From: Turicibacter sanguinis | Lineage (GTDB): Bacteria > Bacillota_I > Bacilli_A > MOL361 > Turicibacteraceae | Direction: 5' to 3' | Length of the DNA stretch: 64,000 nt | Assembly (NCBI RefSeq): GCF_013046825.1 | Contig: NZ_CP053187.1 | Span: forward strand, 1,229,501-1,293,500 | Part shown: positions 51,658 to 60,200 of the stretch, piece after piece | How positions within the stretch are numbered: position 1 is the first letter of the stretch | Layout: each line of letters opens with the position of its first letter | The notes under the pieces: model-generated | Seen by the model: the letters and a program-made list of their open reading frames with translations, nothing else | What the model was told of the DNA's origin: nothing | Database searches by the model: none | Position numbers and translations under genes: made by a program

Positions 51658-53094
51658 ATGAAGAAGAAAGTGTCTAAAAAGAAAATCATTAGTCTAGCTA
51701 GCCTTATCTTAGTCATTTGTATTATTAGTGGTGTCACACTTGCAAATGCAAATAAAGATGAAGAGTTCGTAGAACCAATTAGAGAGTATCCAGTAAGTCG
51801 AGGTGACATCGTAGCGGGATTCAATGGAGCAGGAAGTTTAAAGCTCGAGGCAAAAGATTATAATTTTTCCGAACCGGTTATGGTGGAAGAGTTTTTTGTA
51901 AAGGTAGGAGATGCGATTAAAGCAGGAGATCCTCTTGCTAAGATTTCAGGTGAAGCAATCCAAAAGCAGTTAGAAGATTTAAATGAACAATTAACTAAAG
52001 CAAATATGGCATTAGAGCAAGCCAAGAATGCTAAGGAACTCAATATTTTAAATAATGAAAAATCGTGGAACCAGGTTACACAATCTAGTCAGGAACAATA
52101 TAACAGTGAGAAATCTGTTGTTGAATCAGAACTTAAAAAATTGGATGAGCAGTTAGCAAATATTCAAACTAAAAAGCATGAAATTACGCAAAAGATTAAT
52201 GAGTTAGAAGTAACTCAGGTACAAGCTAACAATGAAGCACCTGATTTAGAGGAGGAAGGAACTAATCCTGAAATCTTATTAAATTCTGATGAAGAACTTC
52301 AACAGTTAAGACAGCAATTATCGGATTTAGAACAACAAGAAGAAAGCGTCAGAGCACAAATTAACGATGCGATTGCTCGTAAAAATGATATAGATTGGCG
52401 TCGTGATAAGGAAGTGCAAAAAGAACAACAGGAAGCATCAAGTAATAAACAAATAAATGATAAAACATTGATTGAGATGGATCAATCAATTCAGTTAGCT
52501 TCTATGGAAGTGGAGAAAATTCAAAAAGAAATTTCTAAAGTAAAAGAATTAAGTGAAAATAATACCTTAGTATCGGATGTAGACGGAATTGTAACATCGC
52601 TTGGGTATACATCAAATACGATGACTTCAACTGATAAGCCAGTCGTTACGATTGGAACATTAGATATGGTGACAGCTGTAATTGGGGTATCACAAAATGA
52701 TGTCAATAAATTAGAAGAAGGACAAGTTGTTCAATTAGAGGTAAATGCATATCCTGGTGAAAAGTTAATGGCTAAAGTAAAGTCTATTAATTATGTCCCT
52801 AGTAATGAAGGTGGATCAGTTGTTTATAAGGTAACTGTTGAACTAGATTCGACTGAACGTGCACTTCTTGAAGGAATGACGGTAAATGCAAAGTTCATCA
52901 TTAAAGAAGTGAAGGATGTTTTAATATTATCTAATAAGGCCATTACGTTAGTTGATGGAAAACAGATGGTAAAGGTAAAACGTGAAGATGGAACAATTGA
53001 AGACGTTGAGATTACAACGGGGTTTTCTGATGGTCGTGTCAGTGAAATTAAAAATGGTTTAAGTGAAGGTGACATTGTTGTAGTAGGAGGTTAA
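51658..53094 (+). CDS. Cluster B efflux adaptor (HlyD/MacA/YknX type)
   Basis: A 478-aa adaptor with N-terminal helix (IISLASLILVICIISGVTLA), lipoyl half (REYPVSRGDIVAGFNGAGSLKLE), a coiled-coil hairpin of about 200 residues rich in Gln and Glu, and the second lipoyl/barrel part ending GDIVVVGG. It is clearly paralogous to the adaptor at 9423. It should bridge the permease at 53099 to an extracytoplasmic partner, perhaps the lipoprotein. Confidence 0.88.
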   Translation: MKKKVSKKKIISLASLILVICIISGVTLANANKDEEFVEPIREYPVSRGDIVAGFNGAGSLKLEAKDYNFSEPVMVEEFFVKVGDAIKAGDPLAKISGEAIQKQLEDLNEQLTKANMALEQAKNAKELNILNNEKSWNQVTQSSQEQYNSEKSVVESELKKLDEQLANIQTKKHEITQKINELEVTQVQANNEAPDLEEEGTNPEILLNSDEELQQLRQQLSDLEQQEESVRAQINDAIARKNDIDWRRDKEVQKEQQEASSNKQINDKTLIEMDQSIQLASMEVEKIQKEISKVKELSENNTLVSDVDGIVTSLGYTSNTMTSTDKPVVTIGTLDMVTAVIGVSQNDVNKLEEGQVVQLEVNAYPGEKLMAKVKSINYVPSNEGGSVVYKVTVELDSTERALLEGMTVNAKFIIKEVKDVLILSNKAITLVDGKQMVKVKREDGTIEDVEITTGFSDGRVSEIKNGLSEGDIVVVGG

Positions 53095-53098
53095 AAAG

Positions 53099-54298
53099 AT
53101 GAAGTTATTAGAAATGCTACGCATCGTTATGATTAACATTCTACAAAACAAAGTAAAAGTAATGTTAACTTCAATTGGAATTATTGTGGGATCGGTCACG
53201 ATTGTCATGGTTATTGCCATTGGTCGTGGGGGAGAAGAAGAAGTAAAGGCACAGTTTAGTGGGTTAAGTGCCGAAACTGTTTATGTTAATTTGGATTACA
53301 TGAAGATAGGAAATAAAGATTTTAGTGAAATTCCTAAATTAACACAAGATCTTATGGAACAGATGATGGATGAAAGCCAGACACTTAAGGGTATTTATTT
53401 AAGGGGGGATGCTTATAGCGAAGTAACGTTAAATGGAAAAACTGAATATATTTCCGTGACTGGAGTGACAGAAGGATATTCATTAGTTTCAAATCTTGAA
53501 ACAGCTTATGGTGAGAATATTTCTGAATTTGATGTTGAAGAAATGACGAGTGTAGCGGTTATTGGTGAGGGCATTGCAAAGAAATATTATCCTAATGTAG
53601 AAGAAGCTATTGGGAGTACGATTAGAATTGGAGATAAAGCATTTACGATTATCGGAATATTAGAACGAAAAGGAGATGGACTTCAAGGATTAAGTGCAGA
53701 TGATACGATTTTCATTCCATTTACAACAGCAGAGCAATCAATTCTTAATGAGTATACAATGCCTCAAATTGTCGCTTTATCTAAAGACTTATCAACCGTT
53801 AAGTTTTCGATGAAAGAGATGAAAAGTACACTAAACTATGTTTTAGATGATGGTAGTTATTACACGTTAGAAGATGCAGGAAGTCGTATTGAAGCTGCCA
53901 CTCAATCAGCAGGAACGATGAATATGCTACTGATTGCAATGGCGACGATTGTCTTTATTGTGGGTGGAATTGGAATCATGAACGTTTTATTCTTATCCAT
54001 TAAAGAAAGAACGAAAGAAATAGGAATTTTAAAAGCGTTAGGAAGTTCGAAAGAAGAGATTTTACTACAATTCCTTTTTGAATCAGTGATTATTAGTACG
54101 TTTGGTGGCATTATGGGAGTGCTACTTAGCTATCTATTAATGCCATTGATGAAATATACGAATACACCCGTATCACCTTCGATTGAAGGGCAAATTATTG
54201 CGATTATATTTGCAATGATTACAGGAACCCTTTTCGGACTATATCCAGCATATAAAGCATCACAATTAAAACCAATCGAAGCATTGTCATATGAGTAG
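53099..54298 (+). CDS. Cluster B ABC permease (MacB/YknZ, FtsX fold)
   Basis: A 399-aa permease matching the cluster A permease in length and motifs (MKLLEMLRIVMINILQNK, KERTKEIGILKALGSSKEEILLQ, PAYKASQLKPIEALSYE). One N-terminal helix, MacB outer domain, three C-terminal helices. It starts 4 bases after the adaptor stop. Confidence 0.92.
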   Translation: MKLLEMLRIVMINILQNKVKVMLTSIGIIVGSVTIVMVIAIGRGGEEEVKAQFSGLSAETVYVNLDYMKIGNKDFSEIPKLTQDLMEQMMDESQTLKGIYLRGDAYSEVTLNGKTEYISVTGVTEGYSLVSNLETAYGENISEFDVEEMTSVAVIGEGIAKKYYPNVEEAIGSTIRIGDKAFTIIGILERKGDGLQGLSADDTIFIPFTTAEQSILNEYTMPQIVALSKDLSTVKFSMKEMKSTLNYVLDDGSYYTLEDAGSRIEAATQSAGTMNMLLIAMATIVFIVGGIGIMNVLFLSIKERTKEIGILKALGSSKEEILLQFLFESVIISTFGGIMGVLLSYLLMPLMKYTNTPVSPSIEGQIIAIIFAMITGTLFGLYPAYKASQLKPIEALSYE

Positions 54299-54358
54299 AA
54301 ACATTGTAATTCGGGTAAACAATGTACCAAAAATAATAAAAATGAGAGGAAGATAAAG

Positions 54359-54937
54359 ATGAAAAAGATAGTAATGACAACAGTTAGTACAATGGTATTA
54401 GTAGGTTTAGTAGGATGTGGGTCTAACATACCAACAGACAAGGAGACACCTAAACAAGAAGTAGCAGGTGAAGGGACAGTTATATCACCTGGCGATAATG
54501 AAACAGCAGATTTTCAAAATGTAACGCAAGTTTATGGAAAAGTTAAAAGTATTATTGGAAATGAAATTGAAGTGAGTTTAGCTAAAAACCCATTTGAACT
54601 TTCGGAGGAGGAGTTAGAGGCATTAGAGGGAGAAATTGAATTAGAAGGCGGAATGGAAATAGGACAGGCTGTTACTGTCACCGATAGTATTGCTGCTATG
54701 CCATCAGATGTTGAAGGTGGAAATTTTAGTTTACTGATAGGAGAACAGGAACCTTTAGAGTTAGAGTATACAGGTGAAACAAAAAGCTTTACAATTCCAA
54801 CGGGAACGACTATTTTAAACTATTTAACCGGTGGAGAGGGAAGTATTAATGATATTAAAGAAGGATCGGTTATTGCGATTGCGATGGATGGAGAAGAGGA
54901 CAATCAAAAAGTATTTGCAGTAGATATTATGGAGTAG
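54359..54937 (+). CDS. Cluster B accessory lipoprotein
   Basis: A 192-aa lipoprotein with VGLVGCG lipobox (Cys20), a linker of charged and Pro residues and a C-terminal domain homologous to the cluster A lipoprotein (GKVKSIIGNEIEV ... GETKSFTIPTG ... LTGGEGSINDIKEGS). Its coding sequence follows the permease by 60 bases and the ATPase follows by 4. Confidence 0.8.
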   Translation: MKKIVMTTVSTMVLVGLVGCGSNIPTDKETPKQEVAGEGTVISPGDNETADFQNVTQVYGKVKSIIGNEIEVSLAKNPFELSEEELEALEGEIELEGGMEIGQAVTVTDSIAAMPSDVEGGNFSLLIGEQEPLELEYTGETKSFTIPTGTTILNYLTGGEGSINDIKEGSVIAIAMDGEEDNQKVFAVDIME

Positions 54938-54941
54938 ACAT

Positions 54942-55613
54942 ATGGAAACTTTAATTCAATTAAAAGATATTAATAAATCATATGGACTATTAGATAAGTC
55001 ACTTCATGTTTTGAAAAACATTGATTTTGAGGTAAAGAAGGGTGAGTTTGTTTCGATACTTGGGGCATCTGGATCAGGAAAATCAACTTTAATGAATATA
55101 CTAGGTGGGATGGATACTCTAGATGAAGGGCAATATTTCATTGATGGACAAGCAGTACATGACTGTGATGATCATGATTTAGCCTTAATTCGTAATCAAT
55201 ATATAGGCTTTATCTTTCAACGGTATCATCTAATTCCACAATATACAGTTTTACAGAATGTGATTATGCCCTTACTGATTAGAGGAATGTCGAGACATGA
55301 GGCAACTGAGGTGGCAATGGAAAGTATTAAGATGGTCGGGTTAGGGGATAGAATCGCTCATAAACCAAATGAACTTTCTGGAGGTCAGCAACAACGTGTT
55401 GCAATTGCACGAGCACTTGTAACTAAACCTTCTTTATTATTAGCAGATGAACCAACAGGGGCATTAGATTCACAGACGGGAAAAGAAATATTAGAATTAT
55501 TTAAGGATTTAAATGAAGCAGGAAATACCATTGTGATGATTACGCATGATAAAAATGTAGCTAACTCTAGCAAAAGAATCGTTTATTTAAATGATGGTGT
55601 ATTAAGTGAATAA
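54942..55613 (+). CDS. Cluster B ABC ATPase (MacB/LolD/YknY class)
   Basis: A 223-aa NBD: Walker A GASGSGKST (41-49), Q-loop [29 protein letters not shown], Walker [14 protein letters not shown]-loop ITHDKNVA. Paralogous to 12773 and matching cluster B's permease. Last gene of the cluster. Confidence 0.93.
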   Translation: METLIQLKDINKSYGLLDKSLHVLKNIDFEVKKGEFVSILGASGSGKSTLMNILGGMDTLDEGQYFIDGQAVHDCDDHDLALIRNQYIGFIFQRYHLIPQYTVLQNVIMPLLIRGMSRHEATEVAMESIKMVGLGDRIAHKPNELSGGQQQRVAIARALVTKPSLLLADEPTGALDSQTGKEILELFKDLNEAGNTIVMITHDKNVANSSKRIVYLNDGVLSE

Positions 55614-55647
55614 AAAAGCTGTCCTTTAATTTGGCAGCTTTTTTTTA
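55612..55647 (+). terminator. Terminator of cluster B
   Basis: AAAAAGCTG / CAGCTTTTT arms with T8 and a 14-base loop. Confidence 0.87.
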
Positions 55648-55973
55648 ATATTTCAAGACGTTAAATACTATAGAAATCGAAAGACTCCAAGAATGTAGGT
55701 GGTAGGAAATACTAGAATGTTAGGAATAAAAATAACAATGCCAAACTAGAATTGCGATTACGATTTCATGCCGATATATTTTTAAAATCATAAAATGTTT
55801 TGAATGCAATTTAAGATCATTTTGATGATAAATTAAGCATAATAAACCTATCTCAATCAGGACAAAAAATAATTCTTCCATCAAAGAACAAGTAAAATCC
55901 TAATATTGAAAGTATGATAGGATGTTTCATTTCTTTATTTCATTTCATGTGGAATTATTTTATCAAATGAAAC
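55648..55973. other. Intergenic region without a supported gene
   Basis: About 325 bases of low-complexity AT-rich DNA between cluster B and a convergent minus-strand gene. No ORF with a ribosome binding site and no strong hairpin was seen apart from the terminators at each edge. Confidence 0.5.
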
Positions 55974-55998
55974 AAAAAAAGACGATTAAACGTCTTTC
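55974..55998 (-). terminator. Terminator embedding the stop codon of the 127-aa membrane gene
   Basis: AGACG / CGTCT with T7 on the minus strand; the gene's stop is inside. Confidence 0.7.
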
Positions 55999-56369
55999 TT
56001 TGAGTTCATTGTATAATGTTTTAAGAACCAATATAAATGATAAAAAACAGCAATTAAGTAAGCAAAGTAAGCAATCTTTGTTAAGAAAAATGAGTCAATG
56101 ACACTACAAACACATACAATTGCAGCAGTTGTCCATTCATGTTTATAAAGAGATTGATAGTTTGTTTTATCTCTTATTTGTTCAATTGCTTTTTTACGTT
56201 TAATTAAGAAATAAATACCAATTGCCATAAAGAAAAAGATAATCAATAACTCTACTATCAATGCTGTCATTCCTTGATTGGCATAACTTCCTAATTTTGA
56301 TAAAGAATATAAACTACTGAAAAAGAATATATAAAACCATAATGTTAATTTTTGAATTTTAATTGGCAT
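55986..56369 (-). CDS. Hypothetical membrane protein
   Basis: A 127-aa protein with four hydrophobic helices in two pairs (LTLWFYIFFFSSLYSL, ALIVELLIIFFFMAIGIYFLI, TTAAIVCVCSVIDSFFL, IAYFAYLIAVFYHLYWFL). ATG 56369 is chosen since aaaggagg precedes it; the frame extends 43 codons upstream into the neighbouring terminator. No family recognised. Confidence 0.65.
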   Translation of the reverse strand: MPIKIQKLTLWFYIFFFSSLYSLSKLGSYANQGMTALIVELLIIFFFMAIGIYFLIKRKKAIEQIRDKTNYQSLYKHEWTTAAIVCVCSVIDSFFLTKIAYFAYLIAVFYHLYWFLKHYTMNSKKDV

Positions 56370-56413
56370 AAAATGTCCTCCTTTGTCCTTCGTCATTATA
56401 CTATAAAATAGCA

Positions 56414-56449
56414 CAAAAAAGGTGTTTTCGTATAGAAAACACCTTTTTG
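56414..56449 (-). terminator. Terminator of the yjjW/yjjI operon
   Basis: AAAAAGGTGTTTTC / GAAAACACCTTTTT stem with a 5-base loop; T run on the minus strand. Confidence 0.92.
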
Positions 56450-56473
56450 TAATCCAATCGATACCCACTACAT

Positions 56474-57301
56474 TTAGACCACAATCGTATTTAAACATCC
56501 AACTTCATGAGCGATATTTTCAAGATGAGCCATCATCTTATCACTTGGTGTTTGCATGTTCAATGAATTCTTTCTAACTCCGAGGTTACGGTACTTAATC
56601 AGCTTATATCTGATATCATGTCCGCTAATACGAATGGCTACCTCACGAATCGTTTCCTCATTATCAAAAAGTTCTGGAACGATAACGGTACGAACTTCAT
56701 AAAGTTTTTTTGTTTTGATTAAGTAGTCTAAATTTTTTAATACCATATCATTGGGTGCCTTAATGTATTTTTTGTGGATGACTGAATCCCATACTTTAAC
56801 ATCAAGCATGACACCATCTGTTAACGACATTAAGTCATGTTGAAGAGACAAATCAGTCGAACCATTTGTATCAATGAAGCAAGTTAATCCCGCTTCTTTT
56901 GCTTTTTTGAAAAGTTCAATTAGGAAAGGAGCTTGTAGGGTACATTCTCCCCCCGATACTGTAATCCCTTGAATAAATGGGCGATAATTCATGATGTCGT
57001 TCATAATGTCATCAGCAGTCAGTAATTTATATTTTGGGGTACTATTACGATGACATTTTTTTGTACAGGCATCACATTCCACACATTTTGAAACATCGAA
57101 TTTAACGAGACGATCCACGCGAGATAAAGCTTGAACAGGGCAGGCACTTACACACATACTGCAATTAATACAGTGATTAATTGTTTCAGGATTATGACAA
57201 TAAACACAGTCAAAATTACATCCTTGTAAGAAGATAGCTGTTCGATTACCAGGACCATCCACGGAACTAAATGGGATAATCTTATTTAGGTATCCCTTCA
57301 T
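56474..57301 (-). CDS. yjjW: YjjW-type glycyl-radical-enzyme activase
   Basis: A 275-aa radical SAM enzyme. SAM-cluster motif CNFDCVYC (Cys28, Cys32, Cys35), then two ferredoxin-type clusters (CINCSMCVSACP, CVECDACTKKC), as in YjjW. It installs the glycyl radical on YjjI, encoded directly upstream with 1-base overlap. The final residues are NTIVV. Oxygen-sensitive. Confidence 0.92.
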   Translation of the reverse strand: MKGYLNKIIPFSSVDGPGNRTAIFLQGCNFDCVYCHNPETINHCINCSMCVSACPVQALSRVDRLVKFDVSKCVECDACTKKCHRNSTPKYKLLTADDIMNDIMNYRPFIQGITVSGGECTLQAPFLIELFKKAKEAGLTCFIDTNGSTDLSLQHDLMSLTDGVMLDVKVWDSVIHKKYIKAPNDMVLKNLDYLIKTKKLYEVRTVIVPELFDNEETIREVAIRISGHDIRYKLIKYRNLGVRKNSLNMQTPSDKMMAHLENIAHEVGCLNTIVV

Positions 57302-58782
57302 TATCGTACCTTGCGATCGTAAACTTTACCGTTACGAACTTGTCCTTGACCTAAAACAACCGTATCTTGTAATGTTGCAATTCCTTGATCTAATTTTGCG
57401 ATTTCGCTACGTTTAACAAGGTATCCTGTAATACGAATCACATCAGCATCTGATGAGTATAATGAGAAGTAGCGCATTCCCTCTTTGAAAGCCCCTTGAA
57501 TAATATTCAAGATAAATTCAGGGTTGTTCGCGGCATTTAATTCGAATGGGAAGATATCCCCAGTTCCAGAAGGAAAGTATTTATGGAATCGAGCTGTTTG
57601 TTTTAAGTGTTTCCAAAGCTCTGGTTCTTCACCAATAGGAATACGAGCACCCGGACTTGTATTAATATCATCTCCGATACCTACTTGAGCGTGAAGTAAT
57701 AAACGCTCATTAGTCACTGTACAATGCTTACTTTCAAAGTTTTTAATGAAATCTTCCATTGTATCCATGATGCGAACTCCTAAATCATCAGCAACTTTCG
57801 AATGTCCGAATTTATCTTCTAATTTTTCTGCTTTTAATAAGATGTTGACACATTCAGCAAGTCCAACAAGTCCAAACATTGAAGTAAAGCGATCTTTAGA
57901 GATAAATCCTTCTGTTACTAAGAAGTTTGTTTCAAAGAATGTACTTTCTTCTACAATGTAGCGGATACGTTCGTTAATATAGTTAGCCATGCAAGTCATT
58001 GCATGAGGTAATTTATTATTCATGAAATCTTCAATGTCAGATGCAGTTTCAGCTAGCTTTGATAAACGCATACGAACTAGTGTATGGGCCCCTCCGCCAA
58101 CATGAAGTCCATTATAGCAGCTTGCAATCCCATAGTCACCTAAATCTTCTGTAAACATTGCATGATTTGCAAAGCTTGGTTTAGCCGTTTTTAAAGCAGT
58201 TTTAATCGCTTCAATCGCTAAGTCATCTGGTGTTTCTTCACTATACTTTAATGTTAAGTTTGGAATCGCGTTTTCAAGTTCACGCTCAACCTCTAAAATG
58301 ATTTTAGCAGCACGAGTTGGTTTTGGCCCTAAGTTAGCATGGCAGAATGAATCTGTAATCGTGCGGTCTAATTGTGTTAAGAATAAGCGAATTGCTAATT
58401 TTGCTTCTTCTTCATCTACAATGAATGGCTCTAATAAGTAATCGATATTTCCAATGTAAACTGGCATCGTCGTAATAGATGGAACATGTTTATAGAAAAT
58501 TAATAAGTAGTTTGTTGCTTCCCAAATATTTGTCGGTGGCTCTAATTGTAAGAATTTTGAACCTTCTTTCATGAACTTTTCATAGTTAGGAAGGATATAT
58601 CGTGGTCGGTAAGGGACGTTTCCTTCAAATAAATCACAGATAATCCCTGCATCACGTAATTTTTGAGTTTCTTCTGAAATATTTAAAACTTCAACACTGT
58701 TTTCTGCAAAACGTGCTAAAGATACAACTTTTTGTTCGAATGTTAATGTTTTATCTTTAACGATTTGTTCAACACCGTTCAT
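57301..58782 (-). CDS. yjjI: YjjI-type glycyl-radical enzyme
   Basis: A 493-aa enzyme of the YjjI (DUF3029) family. The predicted glycyl radical site is Gly453 in RITGYL, and a candidate thiyl Cys is Cys222 in GIASCYNGLH. Smaller than pyruvate formate-lyase. The substrate of YjjI is not established. Its activase gene follows directly. The start ATG is preceded by gaggtgag. Confidence 0.92.
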   Translation of the reverse strand: MNGVEQIVKDKTLTFEQKVVSLARFAENSVEVLNISEETQKLRDAGIICDLFEGNVPYRPRYILPNYEKFMKEGSKFLQLEPPTNIWEATNYLLIFYKHVPSITTMPVYIGNIDYLLEPFIVDEEEAKLAIRLFLTQLDRTITDSFCHANLGPKPTRAAKIILEVERELENAIPNLTLKYSEETPDDLAIEAIKTALKTAKPSFANHAMFTEDLGDYGIASCYNGLHVGGGAHTLVRMRLSKLAETASDIEDFMNNKLPHAMTCMANYINERIRYIVEESTFFETNFLVTEGFISKDRFTSMFGLVGLAECVNILLKAEKLEDKFGHSKVADDLGVRIMDTMEDFIKNFESKHCTVTNERLLLHAQVGIGDDINTSPGARIPIGEEPELWKHLKQTARFHKYFPSGTGDIFPFELNAANNPEFILNIIQGAFKEGMRYFSLYSSDADVIRITGYLVKRSEIAKLDQGIATLQDTVVLGQGQVRNGKVYDRKVR

Positions 58783-58983
58783 ACTCTCACCTCATAGATT
58801 ATTTTCTTACATGATGTCATTACTTGACGATTTGTGTAAGAGTTCATTATAACATGTTTGAAAGCAGCTAGACTACAGTAGATTTTAACTAATCTTTACA
58901 TTTAATCCACAGAATGGTCACAAAAAATGTAAGCGTTAAAATATAATTGAATAGATAGTGAGACTACAGGGGAGGGGATAGTT

Positions 58984-59886
58984 TTGAAGAAAGTATTAGT
59001 GATTGGCGGAACAACATTCGATTCGATTGTTTATTTAGATAAATTGCCACAAGGTCAGCCACAAACATTATTTGCGAGCTCACCACTTAATGAAACATTA
59101 GGTTCAACAGGAGCGGGGAAAGCTTTAAATTTAACAAAACTCGGGATTGATACGACGCTTCATTCAGTTATCGGAGACGATGAATATGGTCATAAAATTA
59201 TTCGAAAATTAAAAGACGCTGGTGTAAATTTTGAGTACGACTTTGATCCACTCGGAACAGAGAGACATGTAAATTTACTTGATCCACTTGGACAACGAAT
59301 TTCTATTTTTGTGACACAAGGTTCTGCTCAACCAGCATTAGATTTAGAGCGCTTAGAGAAATTAATTATGGAATGTGATATCGTCGTTTTAAATATCATC
59401 AGTTACACAAAACAGCTCATCAAACTTATCGAAAAACATCAAAAACCAATATGGACTGATTTACATGATTATAATCTGGAAAATCAATATCACCAACCAT
59501 ACATTGAAGCAGCTAATTACATCTTTGTTAGCTCAGATAATTTACCAGAATATCATGAAACGATGTTGCAATGGATGAGTCAGGGGAAAGAATTAATTGT
59601 TTGTACACATGGTAGTGGTGGGGCAACAGCCCTAACGAAAACGGGCGAATGGATTGAACTTCCGATTATTTCTGATTATAAATTTAAAGATGCGAACGGT
59701 GCAGGTGATAGTTTCTTTAGTGGTTTTTTATATGCGTATTTGAATGGGAAATCAATAATAGACTGTATGAAATATGCTACTATTTTAGGGGGACTTTGCA
59801 TTAGCTCATATGAACTAGCGCATGAAAAATTAAGTGCAGAGTTAGTAGAACAGCACTTTTTAAAATATTATAATTTACATTTATAG
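58984..59886 (+). CDS. PfkB-family sugar kinase
   Basis: A 300-aa ribokinase-fold kinase: VIGGTTFDSIVYLDKLP at the start, GSTGAGKALNLTKLG for sugar binding, and the catalytic ANGAGDSFFSGF motif with Asp242 as base. Sugar unknown. UUG start 4 bases after ggaggggatag. Divergent from yjjI with a shared promoter region. Confidence 0.9.
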   Translation: MKKVLVIGGTTFDSIVYLDKLPQGQPQTLFASSPLNETLGSTGAGKALNLTKLGIDTTLHSVIGDDEYGHKIIRKLKDAGVNFEYDFDPLGTERHVNLLDPLGQRISIFVTQGSAQPALDLERLEKLIMECDIVVLNIISYTKQLIKLIEKHQKPIWTDLHDYNLENQYHQPYIEAANYIFVSSDNLPEYHETMLQWMSQGKELIVCTHGSGGATALTKTGEWIELPIISDYKFKDANGAGDSFFSGFLYAYLNGKSIIDCMKYATILGGLCISSYELAHEKLSAELVEQHFLKYYNLHL

Positions 59887-59945
59887 GTGATAAATCTATA
59901 ATCTAGTTAACTATAAAGATAAAATTAAAAAGGAGACGATTTCTA

Positions 59946-59996
59946 ATGAATACATTTAATGTGCAATTAAATAATTGGCGTAACTGGTCATACTAG
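59946..59996 (+). CDS. Trp-rich attenuator leader peptide (16 aa)
   Basis: Short ORF MNTFNVQLNNWRNWSY with two Trp codons (59976 and 59985) just before the stop and a strong ribosome binding site (aaaaggaga). The stop codon abuts segment 1 of an attenuator whose layout matches that at 7707. The peptide is expected to make the ribosome sense charged tRNA-Trp, as in trp-operon leaders. It precedes the NSS symporter gene. Confidence 0.85.
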   Translation: MNTFNVQLNNWRNWSY

Positions 59997-59999
59997 ACA

Positions 60000-60170
60000 G
60001 GTTTGTATTCTTAGATTGAAGTCATTCATCATAGATACAAGCCGTATACGGTAGTATCTATGATGACCAAATATATTTTTCGTGGTCACATAGAGTTTAA
60101 ACAATGTGACCTTTTTATTATCCTAGGCAAAAAGGGTCACATTGTAACTTCAATGTGGCCCTTTTAATTT
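60000..60170 (+). promoter_or_regulatory. Amino-acid attenuator with tandem terminators (Trp type)
   Basis: Segment 1 (about 60000-60020) can pair with segment 2 (60026-60043), and segment 2 (60026-60038) pairs perfectly over 13 bp with segment 3 (60054-60066). Segment 3 extended to 60068 (CTATGATGACC) pairs with the terminator-1 left arm (60084-60093, GGTCACATAG) with one bulged A. Terminator 1 is 60084-60118 and terminator 2 is 60129-60170. Compared with the Tyr-type copy, the closing pairs of antiterminator and terminator changed together, which supports the structure. Mechanism inferred as for the Tyr copy. Confidence 0.8.
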
Positions 60171-60200
60171 TATCGTTATAGTTGTGAAAGGAGAAAAATC

